This document shows, piece by piece, positions 53,365 to 63,016 of a stretch of DNA of 64,000 nucleotides (position 1 is its first letter; every line of letters starts with the position of its first letter). Source of the stretch: Bifidobacterium sp. 7101 (lineage in GTDB: Bacteria; Actinomycetota; Actinomycetes; Actinomycetales; Bifidobacteriaceae); assembly GCF_000499285.1 (NCBI RefSeq), contig NZ_AWUN01000003.1, positions 160,598 through 224,597 on the forward strand, given 5' to 3'. The notes beneath the pieces were generated by a model that was not told where the DNA came from, searched no databases, and saw only the letters and a list, made by a program, of their open reading frames with translations. Made by a program: the position numbers and the translations under genes.

Positions 53365-55029
53365 ATGGTCAGAGAACATGGAAATTCGCAAGGGCATATC
53401 ACCAAACACATTTTCGTCACCGGCGGCGTGGTCTCTTCACTAGGCAAGGGACTGACCGCATCCTCTCTTGGCCGGTTGCTGAGAAGCCGCGGAATCCGCG
53501 TTCTTCAACAGAAGCTGGATCCATACATCAACGTCGATCCGGGAACCATGAACCCCTTCCAACACGGCGAGGTCTACGTGACCGAGGACGGGGCCGAAAC
53601 CGATCTGGACATCGGCCACTATGAGCGTTTCACCGACGTCTTCCTCTCCCAGAAGGCCAACGTGACCACCGGTCAGATTTATCAGTCCGTTCTGCGCAAG
53701 GAGCGGGCGGGGGAGTACCTGGGTCAGTGCGTCCAGGTCATTCCCCACGTTACCAACGAGATCAAGAGCCGCATGCGGGCCCAGGCCAGCGACGATGTGG
53801 ATGTGATCATCACCGAGATCGGCGGGACTGTTGGCGACATCGAGTCCCAGCCCTTCATGGAGGCCGCACGCGAGGTTCGTCGGGACATCGGCCCGGACAA
53901 CTGCATGTTCGTCCATGTCTCCCTGGTGCCATACGTGGCCGCCGCCCACGAGCTGAAGACCAAGCCCACCCAGCACTCGGTCATGGCCCTGCGCCAGCTG
54001 GGCATCGCCCCCGATGCCCTGGTGCTGCGCTCGGACCGGCCGCTCAACCAGGCCATCAAGGACAAGATCTCCCTGATGTGCGACGTGGATGCTGAAGGTG
54101 TGGTCAACTGCGTGGATGCGCCCAGCATCTACGACGTGCCCAAGATCCTCTACAAGGAGGGTCTGGATACCTACGTGGTCCGCAAGCTTGGGCTGCCCTT
54201 CCACGATGTCGATTGGAACGAGTGGGAGGACCTGCTGGATCGGGTCCACAATCCCCGTACCAAGGTGGCCATCGCCATCGTGGGCAAGTACATCGACCTG
54301 CCTGACGCCTACCTGTCGGTCATCGAGGCGTTGAAGGCCGGCGGCTTCGCCAACCGGTCCCAGGTGGAGGTCAAGCTGGTGGCAGCCGACACCTGCGAGA
54401 CCATGGATGGCGCCCGGAAGGCCTTGGAGGGTGTAGACGGCATCGTGGTCCCCGGAGGCTTCGGCATCCGTGGCATCGAGGGCAAGATCGGTGCCCTGCG
54501 CTACGCCCGCGAGACCGGCTTGCCCGCCCTGGGTCTCTGCCTGGGACTGCAGTCCATGGTCATCGAGTTCGCCCGCCACGTCCTGGGGCTGGAGGATGCC
54601 AACTCCTCGGAGTTCGAGCCTGACTGCGAGAACCCGGTCATCGCCACCATGGAGGAGCAGAAGGACATCGTGGCCGGCCATGGCGACATGGGCCACACCA
54701 TGCGGCTGGGCGCCTACCCGGCAGTGCTCAAGCCCGACTCCCTGGTGGCCCGACTCTACGGTTCCACCGAGATCTCCGAGCGCCACCGCCACCGCTATGA
54801 GGTCAACGTGGCCTACAAGGAGCGGCTGGACAAGGCCGGCCTGCATATCTCGGGCACCAGCCCGGACGGGCAGCTGACCGAGTTCGTGGAGCTCTCCCAG
54901 GATCAGCACCCCTTCTATGTGGGAACCCAGGCCCACCCGGAGTTCAAGTCCCGGCCCACCAAGCCGCACCCCCTCTTCGCCGGTCTGGTCAAGGCCAGCC
55001 TGGAGCACGGAGGTCAGGAGGCCGCCTGA
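53365..55029 (+). CDS. pyrG: CTP synthase
   Basis: 554 residues. The N-terminal amidoligase domain ([39 protein letters not shown] in part, [16 protein letters not shown]) is followed by a class-I glutamine amidotransferase domain with catalytic Cys in GLCLGLQ and a C-terminal His/Glu in THPEF-like QAHPEFKS. It aminates UTP to CTP. No strong SD at ATG 53365. A terminator follows. Confidence 0.99.
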   Translation: MVREHGNSQGHITKHIFVTGGVVSSLGKGLTASSLGRLLRSRGIRVLQQKLDPYINVDPGTMNPFQHGEVYVTEDGAETDLDIGHYERFTDVFLSQKANVTTGQIYQSVLRKERAGEYLGQCVQVIPHVTNEIKSRMRAQASDDVDVIITEIGGTVGDIESQPFMEAAREVRRDIGPDNCMFVHVSLVPYVAAAHELKTKPTQHSVMALRQLGIAPDALVLRSDRPLNQAIKDKISLMCDVDAEGVVNCVDAPSIYDVPKILYKEGLDTYVVRKLGLPFHDVDWNEWEDLLDRVHNPRTKVAIAIVGKYIDLPDAYLSVIEALKAGGFANRSQVEVKLVAADTCETMDGARKALEGVDGIVVPGGFGIRGIEGKIGALRYARETGLPALGLCLGLQSMVIEFARHVLGLEDANSSEFEPDCENPVIATMEEQKDIVAGHGDMGHTMRLGAYPAVLKPDSLVARLYGSTEISERHRHRYEVNVAYKERLDKAGLHISGTSPDGQLTEFVELSQDQHPFYVGTQAHPEFKSRPTKPHPLFAGLVKASLEHGGQEAA

Positions 55030-55060
55030 GGTCGATTCGTTTTCAAAAACGTTGACTATG

Positions 55061-55095
55061 ATCGCCCGTTTCCCTCTTATGGGGAGGCGGGCGAT
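55061..55095 (+). terminator. Terminator of pyrG
   Basis: ATCGCCCG (55061-55068) is complementary to CGGGCGAT (55088-55095), with an inner TCCC/GGGG-type pairing. Confidence 0.65.
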
Positions 55096-55200
55096 TGTCC
55101 GTATTAGCGCTTTTGTCAAGAGGGCGGGCTGGATTCCTTAGAGAGCGTAAGCCCAGGTCTGGCGGTTCACTACGGTCCCGGTTATCCTGTAATGGTGTGA

Positions 55201-55221
55201 ACGGCCGCATATGGCGGCCGT
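55201..55221 (+). promoter_or_regulatory. Hairpin in the suf leader
   Basis: ACGGCCG (55201-55207) pairs with CGGCCGT (55215-55221), ten bases before the SD AGGAGG of sufB. A possible promoter, TTCACT and TGTAAT with 16 bases between them, lies just upstream. The hairpin or palindrome may be a regulator site; no SufR/IscR gene is present. Confidence 0.45.
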
Positions 55222-55245
55222 GCGTGTGTTAGGAGGTCTCAGCTC

Positions 55246-56745
55246 GTGGACAGCACCTCGCAGCGGACAGACACATCGCGGGATGTGGAAATGAGCCAAT
55301 ACGTGGCCGACCGCTCCCGCGTCAATGAAGAAAAAATCAAAAAAGACGACCAGATCATCTCCGAGTTCGGCGACTATACCTATGGTTGGCACGACTCCGA
55401 CGATGCCGGGCGCAACGCCCACAAGGGCATTGACGAGGACGTGGTCCGTGCCATCTCGGCCGACAAGGGCGAGCCTGACTGGATGCTGCAGATGCGTCTC
55501 AAGGGTTATCGGGCCTTCATGGAGAAGCCCATGCCCAAGTGGGGCGTGGATTTAAGCGGGTTCGACGCCGACGACTTCAAGTACTACGTCAAGCCCTTGA
55601 AGGAGCAGGCCAAGGACTGGAAGGACCTGCCCGACGACATCCGCACCACCTACGATCGGCTGGGCATCCCCGAGGCCGAGAAGAAGCGGCTGGTCTCCGG
55701 AGTGGCCGCCCAGTACGAATCCGAGGTCATCTACAACTCCATCCGCGACGATCTGCGCAAGCAGGGGGTTATCTTCCTGGATACGGATACGGCTCTCAGG
55801 GAGTACCCGGACCTCTTCCGCAAGTACTTCGCCACGGTCATCCCTCCGGACGACAACAAGTTTGCGGCTTTGAACACGGCGGCCTGGTCAGGCGGCTCCT
55901 TCGTCTACGTACCCAAGGGGGTCCATGTGGACATCCCCCTGCAGGCCTACTTCCGTATCAACACGCCCAACATGGGTCAGTTCGAGCGCACACTGATCAT
56001 CGCCGACGAGGGTTCCTACGTCCATTACGTGGAGGGCTGCACGGCCCCCATCTACTCCACTGACTCCCTGCATGCGGCCAATGTGGAGATCGTGGTCGAG
56101 CCTCACGCCCGTGTGCGCTACACCACGGTCCAGAACTGGTCCAACAACGTCTACAACCTGGTCACCCAGCGCGCCTATGTGCGCGAGGGCGGTACCATGG
56201 AGTGGGTGGACGGCAACATCGGATCCAAGGCCACCATGAAGTACCCGGCCTGCATCCTGGCCGAGCCCTACGCCAAGGCCGAGACCCTCTCCCTGGGCTT
56301 CGCCGGCAAGGGACAGTACCAGGATACGGGCGCCAAGATGATTCACCTGGCACCCCACACCTCCTCCACCATCGTCTCCAAGTCCATCTCCCGCAACGGG
56401 GGAAGGGCCGCATACCGAGGCTTGGTCAAGATCATCAAGGGCGCTGAGAAGTCCTCTTCCTCGGTGGTCTGCGACGCCTTGCTGGTGGACGACTACTCCC
56501 GCTCGGACACCTACCCGCACGTGGACGTTCGCGAGGACGACGTCTCCATGGCCCACGAGGCCACCGTCTCCAAGGTCTCCGAGGACCAGCTCTTCTATCT
56601 GATGAGCCGAGGCCTTGAGGAGAAGGAGGCCATGGGCATGATCGTGCGCGGGTTCGTAGAACCCATCTCCCGGCAGCTGCCTATGGAGTACGCGTTGGAG
56701 CTCAACCGCTTGGTCGAATTGCAGATGGAGGGTTCGGTAGGCTGA
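55246..56745 (+). CDS. sufB: Fe-S cluster scaffold SufB
   Basis: 499 residues from GTG 55246 with AGGAGG nine bases before. Typical SufB core: [48 protein letters not shown] (20 residues), EGCTAPIYS and [15 protein letters not shown], with [21 protein letters not shown] (shown to length) before the C terminus. It forms the SufBC2D scaffold where clusters are assembled. It overlaps sufD by one base. First gene of a six-gene operon. Confidence 0.97.
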   Translation: MDSTSQRTDTSRDVEMSQYVADRSRVNEEKIKKDDQIISEFGDYTYGWHDSDDAGRNAHKGIDEDVVRAISADKGEPDWMLQMRLKGYRAFMEKPMPKWGVDLSGFDADDFKYYVKPLKEQAKDWKDLPDDIRTTYDRLGIPEAEKKRLVSGVAAQYESEVIYNSIRDDLRKQGVIFLDTDTALREYPDLFRKYFATVIPPDDNKFAALNTAAWSGGSFVYVPKGVHVDIPLQAYFRINTPNMGQFERTLIIADEGSYVHYVEGCTAPIYSTDSLHAANVEIVVEPHARVRYTTVQNWSNNVYNLVTQRAYVREGGTMEWVDGNIGSKATMKYPACILAEPYAKAETLSLGFAGKGQYQDTGAKMIHLAPHTSSTIVSKSISRNGGRAAYRGLVKIIKGAEKSSSSVVCDALLVDDYSRSDTYPHVDVREDDVSMAHEATVSKVSEDQLFYLMSRGLEEKEAMGMIVRGFVEPISRQLPMEYALELNRLVELQMEGSVG

Positions 56746-57971
56746 TGTCACAAAACAGCGAAATAACCATTCCGCATGCGGATCCCAAGGATCCCTATGC
56801 TTTCCCGGCCACCATGCCGTCTAGCGCCGACAAGGAGCCACGTTCCTTCAACCCTGATGACTTCCCCATGCCCACCCGCAAGCAGGATGACTGGCGGTTC
56901 ACCCCCATCGACCGGATGGAGGAGTTCTTCACCGTCTTCAAGCCCAGCGGCCTGACCAAGGTCTCGGTCTCCATGATCGACGGGTCCGAACCGCCCGCAG
57001 ATCAGGTCAGCTACAGCCAGATTCCCATGAATCAGGCCCCCTGCGGCACCGTCCTCAAGCCCAGCGACCGAGCAGCCGCTGTGGAATGGGCCAGCGGCAA
57101 ACAGGCGACTGTGGTCAACCTCAAAGGCACCCTGGACCAGCCTGTGCTGGTCCGTGTCAACGGTGGCGGCCCTGAACTGGACGCCTTCCACCTGGTCATC
57201 AAGGCAGAGGCTGGCACCAAGGCCGATCTGGTTGTCGAGCACCAGGGCCAGGCCCGTCTGGCTGAGGGCGTTGAAATCGACATCGGTGACAATTCGCAGA
57301 TGTCGACCACCTTCATCCAGGAGTGGGACAAGGGCAGCAAGCATGTAGGCAACCACCGTATTCACCTGGGTGCCGAGGCATCCCTGCGCCACTCTGTGGT
57401 CAGCCTGGGCGGCGATGTGGTGCGGCTGCGCATGGACCAGGACTTCGGCGGCGAGCAGGGTGACCTGAACATGCTGGGTATCTACTTCGTCGATCCCGGC
57501 CAGCACATGGAGCACCGGACCATGGTGGTGCACAACCATCCCAACTGCAAGTCCCGTGTGGTCTACAAGGGGGCCTTGGACGGCATCGGCGCGCACACAA
57601 CATGGGTGGGCAACGCGCTCATTCAGCCCACTGCGCCTGGAACCGACTCCTATGAGCTCAACCGGAACCTGGTGCTGACCCCTGGGGCCATCGCCGATTC
57701 CGAGCCCAACCTGGAGATCGAGAACGGCGACATCATCGGGGCAGGCCATGCCAGCTCGGTTGGACGCTTCGACGACGAGGAGCTCTTCTACCTGCAGTCC
57801 CGCGGCATCCCCGAGCAGGAGGCCCGCAAGCTGGTGGTTCGAGGCTTCTTCGGTGAGCTGGTGGAGGAGATTGACGTCCCCAGCGTCTCCGGGCACCTGA
57901 TGGGGGTCATCGACCGCAGGCTGGCGGCCGGCGAGGATCAAGAGATGCAGCACGTTTTGGAGGAGAACTGA
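56745..57971 (+). CDS. sufD: Fe-S assembly protein SufD
   Basis: 408 residues. Same beta-helix family as SufB: HLGAEASLRHSVVSLGGDVV (20 residues), MEHRTMVVHNHPNCKSRVVY (20) and the C-terminal ASSVGRFDDEELFYLQSRGI. It partners SufB in the scaffold. The ATG shares the last base of the sufB stop. One base separates it from sufC. Confidence 0.95.
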   Translation: MSQNSEITIPHADPKDPYAFPATMPSSADKEPRSFNPDDFPMPTRKQDDWRFTPIDRMEEFFTVFKPSGLTKVSVSMIDGSEPPADQVSYSQIPMNQAPCGTVLKPSDRAAAVEWASGKQATVVNLKGTLDQPVLVRVNGGGPELDAFHLVIKAEAGTKADLVVEHQGQARLAEGVEIDIGDNSQMSTTFIQEWDKGSKHVGNHRIHLGAEASLRHSVVSLGGDVVRLRMDQDFGGEQGDLNMLGIYFVDPGQHMEHRTMVVHNHPNCKSRVVYKGALDGIGAHTTWVGNALIQPTAPGTDSYELNRNLVLTPGAIADSEPNLEIENGDIIGAGHASSVGRFDDEELFYLQSRGIPEQEARKLVVRGFFGELVEEIDVPSVSGHLMGVIDRRLAAGEDQEMQHVLEEN

Positions 57972-57972
57972 C

Positions 57973-58752
57973 ATGTCCACATTGGAAATCAAGGATCTGC
58001 ACGTCTCAGTGGAGACGAAAGAGGGTCGCAAGCAGATCCTCAAGGGTGCCACGCTGACCGTCCACTCCGGCGAGACACACGCCATCATGGGGCCCAACGG
58101 GTCGGGCAAGTCCACCCTGGCCTACACCTTGGCCGGACATCCCAAGTACGAGGTGGATTCGGGCCAGGCCCTGCTGGATGGGCAGGATCTGCTCAAGATG
58201 ACCCCGGACGAGCGGGCCAAGGCCGGGCTCTTCCTGGCCATGCAGTACCCGGTCGAGGTGCCGGGTGTGTCCATGACCAACTTCCTCCGTACCGCCAAGA
58301 CCGAGGTCGACGGCAAGGCTCCGGCTATCCGCCAGTGGACCAAGGATCTGAATGAGGCCATGAAGCGGCTGCGCATGGATCCCAAGTTCGCACAGCGCTC
58401 GGTCAATGAGGGCTTCTCCGGCGGCGAGAAGAAGCGGGCCGAAGTCCTGCAGTTGGAGCTGCTCAAGCCCAAGTTCGCCATTCTGGATGAAACCGACTCG
58501 GGGCTGGACGTGGACGCTCTGCGCATCGTCTCCGAGGGGGTCAACAGAGCCAAGGAGAACACGGGCATGGGTGTGCTCATGGTCACCCACTACACCAGGA
58601 TTCTCAAGTACATCAAGCCAGACATCGTCCACGTCTTCGCCGATGGCCGCTTTGTGAAGACCGGCGGCCCCGAGCTGGCCGACACCCTGGAGGAGACCGG
58701 GTACGACCAGTACCTGCCCGAGGGTGCCGACTCCGAATCGGCTCTGGCCTGA
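57973..58752 (+). CDS. sufC: Fe-S assembly ATPase SufC
   Basis: 259 residues. Walker A GPNGSGKST at 40-48, signature FSGGEKKRAEVLQ, Walker B KFAILDETDSGLDVD and the H-loop VTHYTR. The DETDSGLD form is diagnostic for SufC. It is a soluble ABC ATPase that drives SufBCD remodelling. Immediately after sufD. Confidence 0.98.
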   Translation: MSTLEIKDLHVSVETKEGRKQILKGATLTVHSGETHAIMGPNGSGKSTLAYTLAGHPKYEVDSGQALLDGQDLLKMTPDERAKAGLFLAMQYPVEVPGVSMTNFLRTAKTEVDGKAPAIRQWTKDLNEAMKRLRMDPKFAQRSVNEGFSGGEKKRAEVLQLELLKPKFAILDETDSGLDVDALRIVSEGVNRAKENTGMGVLMVTHYTRILKYIKPDIVHVFADGRFVKTGGPELADTLEETGYDQYLPEGADSESALA

Positions 58753-58773
58753 GGATAAGAGAAGAGGTCCGCA

Positions 58774-60048
58774 ATGGTTATCGATGACAGCATTCGGCAG
58801 CAGTTTCCGATTCTGGACCAGCAGGTGCATGGCCACCCCCTGGTCTATCTGGATTCGGCCGCCACTGCCCAGAAACCCCTGGCGGTCATCGATGCCGTTC
58901 GGGACTTCTACTTGAAGGACAACGCCGGGGTGCACCGAGGGGCCCATGAGTTGGCAGCCCGCAGCACCATGGCCTTTGAGCATGCCCGCTCCCGCGTGGC
59001 CGCCCTGGTCGGCGCGGAGGGCCGGGAGGGCGGCGAGGAGATCGTGGTCACTGCCGGGGCCACTGCCGCTCTGAACCTGCTGGCCACTGCCTTCGGCAAT
59101 GCCAGCCTGGGTCGCGGAGGCAAGGCGGCACAGCGATTCGCCCTGAAGCCCGGGGATGAGGTCGTGGTCAGCAAGGCTGAGCACCACTCGGTCCTCCTGC
59201 CCTTCCAGGAGCTTTGCTACCGGACTGGGGCGGTCCTCAGGTACTTCGATCTGGATCCGGAGGGCCGCGTTCTGGCCGATACTGCCGATCAGGTCATTAC
59301 GGAGCGGACCAAGGTGGTCGCCGTCACCCACGTCAGCAATGTGACCGGTGCCATCACAGACATCAAGCCCATCGTCCGCCGTGCCCACCAGGTGGGCGCC
59401 CTGGTGGTGTTGGATGTTTGCCAGTCGGTGCCTCATCTGCCTGTGGACCTGCACGCCATGGACGTGGACTTCGCCGCCTGGAGTGCTCACAAGATGTATG
59501 GCCCCACGGGCGTGGGCTTCCTCTATGGCCGCCGAGAGCTGCTCGAGGCCCTGCCTCCGGCATCGTTCGGCGGATCCATGGTGGAGCTGGCCTACCTGGA
59601 CCGTCCAGCCAGTTATATGGATCCTCCGGCCCGGTTCGAGGCCGGCACCCAGCCGGTTGCACAGATGATTGGGGCTGGTGCGGCTGCCGATTGGCTGATG
59701 AATTTGGGCATGGAGAATGTGGCCGAACACGAGAAGGCCATCACCATCGGTCTGTTGAGGCTGGGGGAGTTGGACGGAGTACGCATCCTAGGGCCAACCA
59801 CCCCAGAGGACCGGATCGGTACGGTCGCCTTTGATGTGCAAGGTGTTCATCCCCATGACGTGGGCCAGTATGTGGATTCGCGCGGCATTGCCATCCGCGT
59901 AGGGCACCACTGCGCCCAACCGGTGCATCGTCACTTTGGCTTGATGGCATCCAACCGGGCCTCGACCGGCGTTTACAATACCGTGGCCGACACGGATGCC
60001 CTGCTGGATGCCGTCTCTGGAGTCCGCAAGTTCTTCCGAGTGGCCTGA
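58774..60048 (+). CDS. sufS: Cysteine desulfurase SufS
   Basis: 424 residues. PLP Lys at 240 (SAHKMYGPTGVGFLYGR), persulfide Cys at 380 (GHHCAQPVHRHFG) and the N-terminal YLDSAATAQKPLAVIDA. It releases sulfur from cysteine and passes it to SufU, encoded next. The group II (SufS) active-site loop fits. 21 bases after sufC. Confidence 0.97.
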   Translation: MVIDDSIRQQFPILDQQVHGHPLVYLDSAATAQKPLAVIDAVRDFYLKDNAGVHRGAHELAARSTMAFEHARSRVAALVGAEGREGGEEIVVTAGATAALNLLATAFGNASLGRGGKAAQRFALKPGDEVVVSKAEHHSVLLPFQELCYRTGAVLRYFDLDPEGRVLADTADQVITERTKVVAVTHVSNVTGAITDIKPIVRRAHQVGALVVLDVCQSVPHLPVDLHAMDVDFAAWSAHKMYGPTGVGFLYGRRELLEALPPASFGGSMVELAYLDRPASYMDPPARFEAGTQPVAQMIGAGAAADWLMNLGMENVAEHEKAITIGLLRLGELDGVRILGPTTPEDRIGTVAFDVQGVHPHDVGQYVDSRGIAIRVGHHCAQPVHRHFGLMASNRASTGVYNTVADTDALLDAVSGVRKFFRVA

Positions 60049-60108
60049 GGGCATTCACCGGCAGCGCATAGACGGATTTAGCAAAGACATACTGGTAGGT
60101 TTAAGGAC

Positions 60109-60696
60109 ATGGCGGATTTCGGGATGGATGACGAGGAACTGGAGCAGATGTACCAGGAGGTGATCCTGGACGCCGCCCGGAAACCTCACGGACGTGTAGG
60201 GGATCAGGCTGATGCGGGGGAGGACCCGGATGGCGACGGCGTGACCATCAGGGTGGAGCACGAGGCCTGCTTGGCTGCCGAGTCCCATCAGTTCAATCCC
60301 ACCTGCGGGGATCAGGCAACCATCCATGTGGAGGTGGCGCCCGGCGAGCAGGGAGGCCCCGACCTCATCCAGCGAATCGCCTGGCAGGGTTCGGGTTGTT
60401 CAATCAGTCAGGCCAGCCTGTCCATCATGGTGGACCTGGTTCAGGGGCAGACCGTTGATCATGCCTTGGACCTGGCTGCCGACTTCCGCAAGCTCATGGA
60501 ATCGCGTGGAGCTGGACTCGAGGACGAGCAGGTCCAGGACGCTCTTGGCGATGCCATGGTCTTCCAGGGCGTGTCCAAGTACCCCATGCGAATCAAGTGC
60601 GCCCTGTTGGGCTGGGAGGGCATGAAGGCTTCGGTGGCCCAGGCTCTGTCGGCTGGGCAAAAGGGCGACAAAGGTGAGAAGGAGGAGCAGGTATGA
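60109..60696 (+). CDS. sufU: Sulfur-transfer protein SufU
   Basis: 195 residues. The three conserved Cys are C66 (NPTCGDQ, with D68), C97 (GSGCSIS) and C164 (IKCALLGW). This is the zinc-bound SufU form, which accepts persulfide from SufS. The C-terminal tail is charged (QKGDKGEKEEQV). Its stop overlaps the start of the next gene (ATGA). Confidence 0.95.
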   Translation: MADFGMDDEELEQMYQEVILDAARKPHGRVGDQADAGEDPDGDGVTIRVEHEACLAAESHQFNPTCGDQATIHVEVAPGEQGGPDLIQRIAWQGSGCSISQASLSIMVDLVQGQTVDHALDLAADFRKLMESRGAGLEDEQVQDALGDAMVFQGVSKYPMRIKCALLGWEGMKASVAQALSAGQKGDKGEKEEQV

Positions 60697-61415
60697 GCGG
60701 CAATACGAATCTGGTGCCCGAACCCCAGGACTCCATCCTGGCCTCGGTGGGCAGAGCCATCAGCGATCCAGGTACGGCACAGGCCTTGGCCAGCAATCCC
60801 CTTGGCGCGGAAACGGTTCTGAAATCGGCCGAGGGTGGTTCCATGCGTCAGGTTGATGGCCAGGCTGACAAGAAGTCCGATTCGGCTAAGTCCGACGATC
60901 AGCCTGCCGACCACGATGCCCCTGACGCTTCCGCTGAAAGTTCAGCGACGGTTCAGGGTTCGAATGATGAATCCTCGACTAGTGCCTCAGCCGCCAATGG
61001 TGAGAAGGCTGCGGATCAAAATGCCGCTGATGCCGAGGCTGCCGCTGAGGAAGCCATCCCTCTGAAGGCCGTCGACGACATAGGCCGGGCCACCGCCGAG
61101 GATGTCAGGGAGGCCCTGCACCAGGTCATCGATCCCGAGCTGGGCATCGATGTGGTCGACCTAGGGCTGGTCTATGGCATAGAAATCGACGAATTGGGAC
61201 GAGCCATCATCACCATGACCCTGACCACGCCGGCCTGCCCGCTGACTGATCTGATTGAGGACCAGTGCGCCAGCGTCCTGGCGGGCCTGGTCGAGGAGTT
61301 CCGCATCGACTGGACCTGGTCGCCGCGCTGGACTCTGGACATGATTACTCCTGAAGGGCGCGAGCAGCTGGCCGCCATCGGCTTCAACTTCGATAATATG
61401 CCCACCTATCAGTGA
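60693..61415 (+). CDS. DUF59/MIP18-family Fe-S maturation protein (SufT-like)
   Basis: 240 residues in two unlike parts. Residues 1 to about 125 are Ala/Ser/Asp/Glu-rich and look disordered (DASAESSATVQGSNDESSTS). The C-terminal 115 residues are a DUF59 domain (ATAEDVREALHQVIDPELGI, DLGLVYGIEID, TTPACPLTDLIEDQC) with the conserved Cys in PACP. Such proteins help load clusters onto targets. The long N-terminal extension is unusual for the family. Last gene of the suf operon. Confidence 0.9.
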   Translation: MSGNTNLVPEPQDSILASVGRAISDPGTAQALASNPLGAETVLKSAEGGSMRQVDGQADKKSDSAKSDDQPADHDAPDASAESSATVQGSNDESSTSASAANGEKAADQNAADAEAAAEEAIPLKAVDDIGRATAEDVREALHQVIDPELGIDVVDLGLVYGIEIDELGRAIITMTLTTPACPLTDLIEDQCASVLAGLVEEFRIDWTWSPRWTLDMITPEGREQLAAIGFNFDNMPTYQ

Positions 61416-61457
61416 GACCATCCTCCCGGTAGACTATCCCGGGTCCTCCCATGCGAA

Positions 61458-61463
61458 TATACT
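61458..61463 (+). promoter_or_regulatory. -10 element before the NCS2 permease
   Basis: TATACT on the plus strand 53 bases before ATG 61517. No convincing -35 was found at the expected distance. Confidence 0.4.
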
Positions 61464-61476
61464 GATGTTTCCGGTC

Positions 61477-61495
61477 CGCCGTGACCGGCACGGCG
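61477..61495 (+). promoter_or_regulatory. Hairpin in the permease leader
   Basis: CGCCGTG (61477-61483), loop ACCGG, CACGGCG (61489-61495), 21 bases before ATG 61517. It could modulate expression. An in-frame GTG at 61481 lies inside the stem, which makes it a poor start. Confidence 0.45.
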
Positions 61496-61516
61496 CATGA
61501 GAGAAAGCACAGTGAA

Positions 61517-62833
61517 ATGGCATTGTCCATGGGCTGGAAACTGCATGGGGACGGGAAAACATTGGCTCCGGGCGAAGTGGTGGAACCCGATGAGCGACTC
61601 ACATGGCCACGTACGGCGGGAATCGGTGCCCAGCATGTCATCGCCATGTTCGGCTCCACATTCCTGGTTCCTATTCTGACGGGCTTCGACCCCTCTACAA
61701 CCCTCTTCTTCACGGCCATGTCCACGGCCCTCTTTCTGCTGATCAACCGTAACCGTCTGCCCTCTTACCTGGGCAGCTCCTTCGGCTTCATCGCCCCGGT
61801 TCTGGCGGTGACCACCGCCCACAAGGGTCTGGCTGTGGCCTCCTTCGGAATCATGGTCACCGGCGCCCTGCTCTTCCTGATCGGCCTGATCGTCCACTTT
61901 GCCGGCTCGCGATGGATCGATATGATCATGCCGCCGGTGGTCAACGGTGCCATTGTGGCCATCATCGGCTTCAACCTGGCTCCCTCGGCATGGAAGAACT
62001 TCAAGTCGGCCCCGCTGACCGCCCTGGTCACCCTGGTGGCCGTCATGCTGATAGCAGTCCTCTTCAAGGGTCTGATCGGCCGTCTCAACATCCTTCTAGG
62101 TGTCATCGTCGGCTACATCTTCGCGGTCACCCAGGGGCAGGTCGACTTCGCGGCTGTGGAAAAGGCCGCCTGGTTCGGTCTGCCTCACTTCCACACACCT
62201 CAGGCCGACCCATCCGTCCTGGCCATGTTCATCCCCGTGGTGCTGGTCCTGGTGGCCGAGAACATCGGTCACGTCAAGTCGGTGGCCCTGATGACCGGCC
62301 GCGATTATGACGATCAGATCGGCACCGCGCTGATGGCCGACGGACTGGGCACCACGCTGGCCGGACTGGGCGGAGGCTCGGGAACCACCACCTATGCAGA
62401 GAACATCGGCGTCATGGCCGCCACCAAGGTCTACTCCACGGCCGCCTACTGGTGCGCCGCCATTTTCGCTTTCCTGCTCTCCCTCTGCCCCAAGTTCGGA
62501 GCCATCATCAACACCATCCCCACCGGCGTTCTGGGCGGGGTCACCACCATGCTCTACGGCATGATCGGCATGCTGGGCATCCGCATCTGGGTTGAGAACA
62601 AGGTGGACTTCGGCAAGTCCGTCAACATGACCGTGGGTGCCGTCGTCATGATCGTGGGCATAGCCGACTTCACCTTTGCGGTTGCCGGGGTCAGTTTCAA
62701 CGGCATCGCCATCGGCTCTGTGGCTACGCTGGTCATGTACCACGGTCTCAAGGCCATCGGCCGCTGGCGGGGAACCATCGACCCTGACGACTACATTCAT
62801 GAGGATTCGCAGGCCGTCTCCCAGCAGAGCTGA
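61517..62833 (+). CDS. NCS2-family nucleobase permease (uracil/xanthine type)
   Basis: 438 residues from ATG 61517, behind GAGAGAAAG; GTG 61481 is an alternative. About 14 membrane segments. The substrate-site Glu regions are VAENIGHVKS and TTTYAENIGVMA, as in UraA. Substrate may be uracil or a purine; xpt elsewhere in the window makes xanthine possible, but the UraA-like motifs favour uracil. Proton symport is expected. It stands alone after the suf operon. Confidence 0.88.
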   Translation: MALSMGWKLHGDGKTLAPGEVVEPDERLTWPRTAGIGAQHVIAMFGSTFLVPILTGFDPSTTLFFTAMSTALFLLINRNRLPSYLGSSFGFIAPVLAVTTAHKGLAVASFGIMVTGALLFLIGLIVHFAGSRWIDMIMPPVVNGAIVAIIGFNLAPSAWKNFKSAPLTALVTLVAVMLIAVLFKGLIGRLNILLGVIVGYIFAVTQGQVDFAAVEKAAWFGLPHFHTPQADPSVLAMFIPVVLVLVAENIGHVKSVALMTGRDYDDQIGTALMADGLGTTLAGLGGGSGTTTYAENIGVMAATKVYSTAAYWCAAIFAFLLSLCPKFGAIINTIPTGVLGGVTTMLYGMIGMLGIRIWVENKVDFGKSVNMTVGAVVMIVGIADFTFAVAGVSFNGIAIGSVATLVMYHGLKAIGRWRGTIDPDDYIHEDSQAVSQQS

Positions 62834-63016
62834 TTGCGCCTGGGTTGCCAACCTTCCTTGGTTACTTGACACGCGAACTTTGGTCTGTTGCCAAGTATTG
62901 CCTGATGTTAATGGTTACCCGATATTGAGCCATGAAGTGAATAAACTCAGGTCAGCAGGAATTTGCTACGCAGCAGAGGGCCCAGTTGGTTGGTTGGTGC
63001 AGCCAGCTGGCAAGGC
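62834..63016. other. Convergent intergenic region
   Basis: 183 bases between the permease and the RNA methyltransferase. A TTGACA at about 62866 has no matching -10. Nothing else is supported. Confidence 0.35.

Noticed and set aside
53440..55119. A 559-codon minus-strand open frame across pyrG.
   Set aside because: Same mirror effect; pyrG carries all catalytic motifs on the plus strand.
58006..59730. A 574-codon minus-strand open frame across sufC and sufS.
   Set aside because: Antisense artefact; the plus-strand genes have intact active sites.
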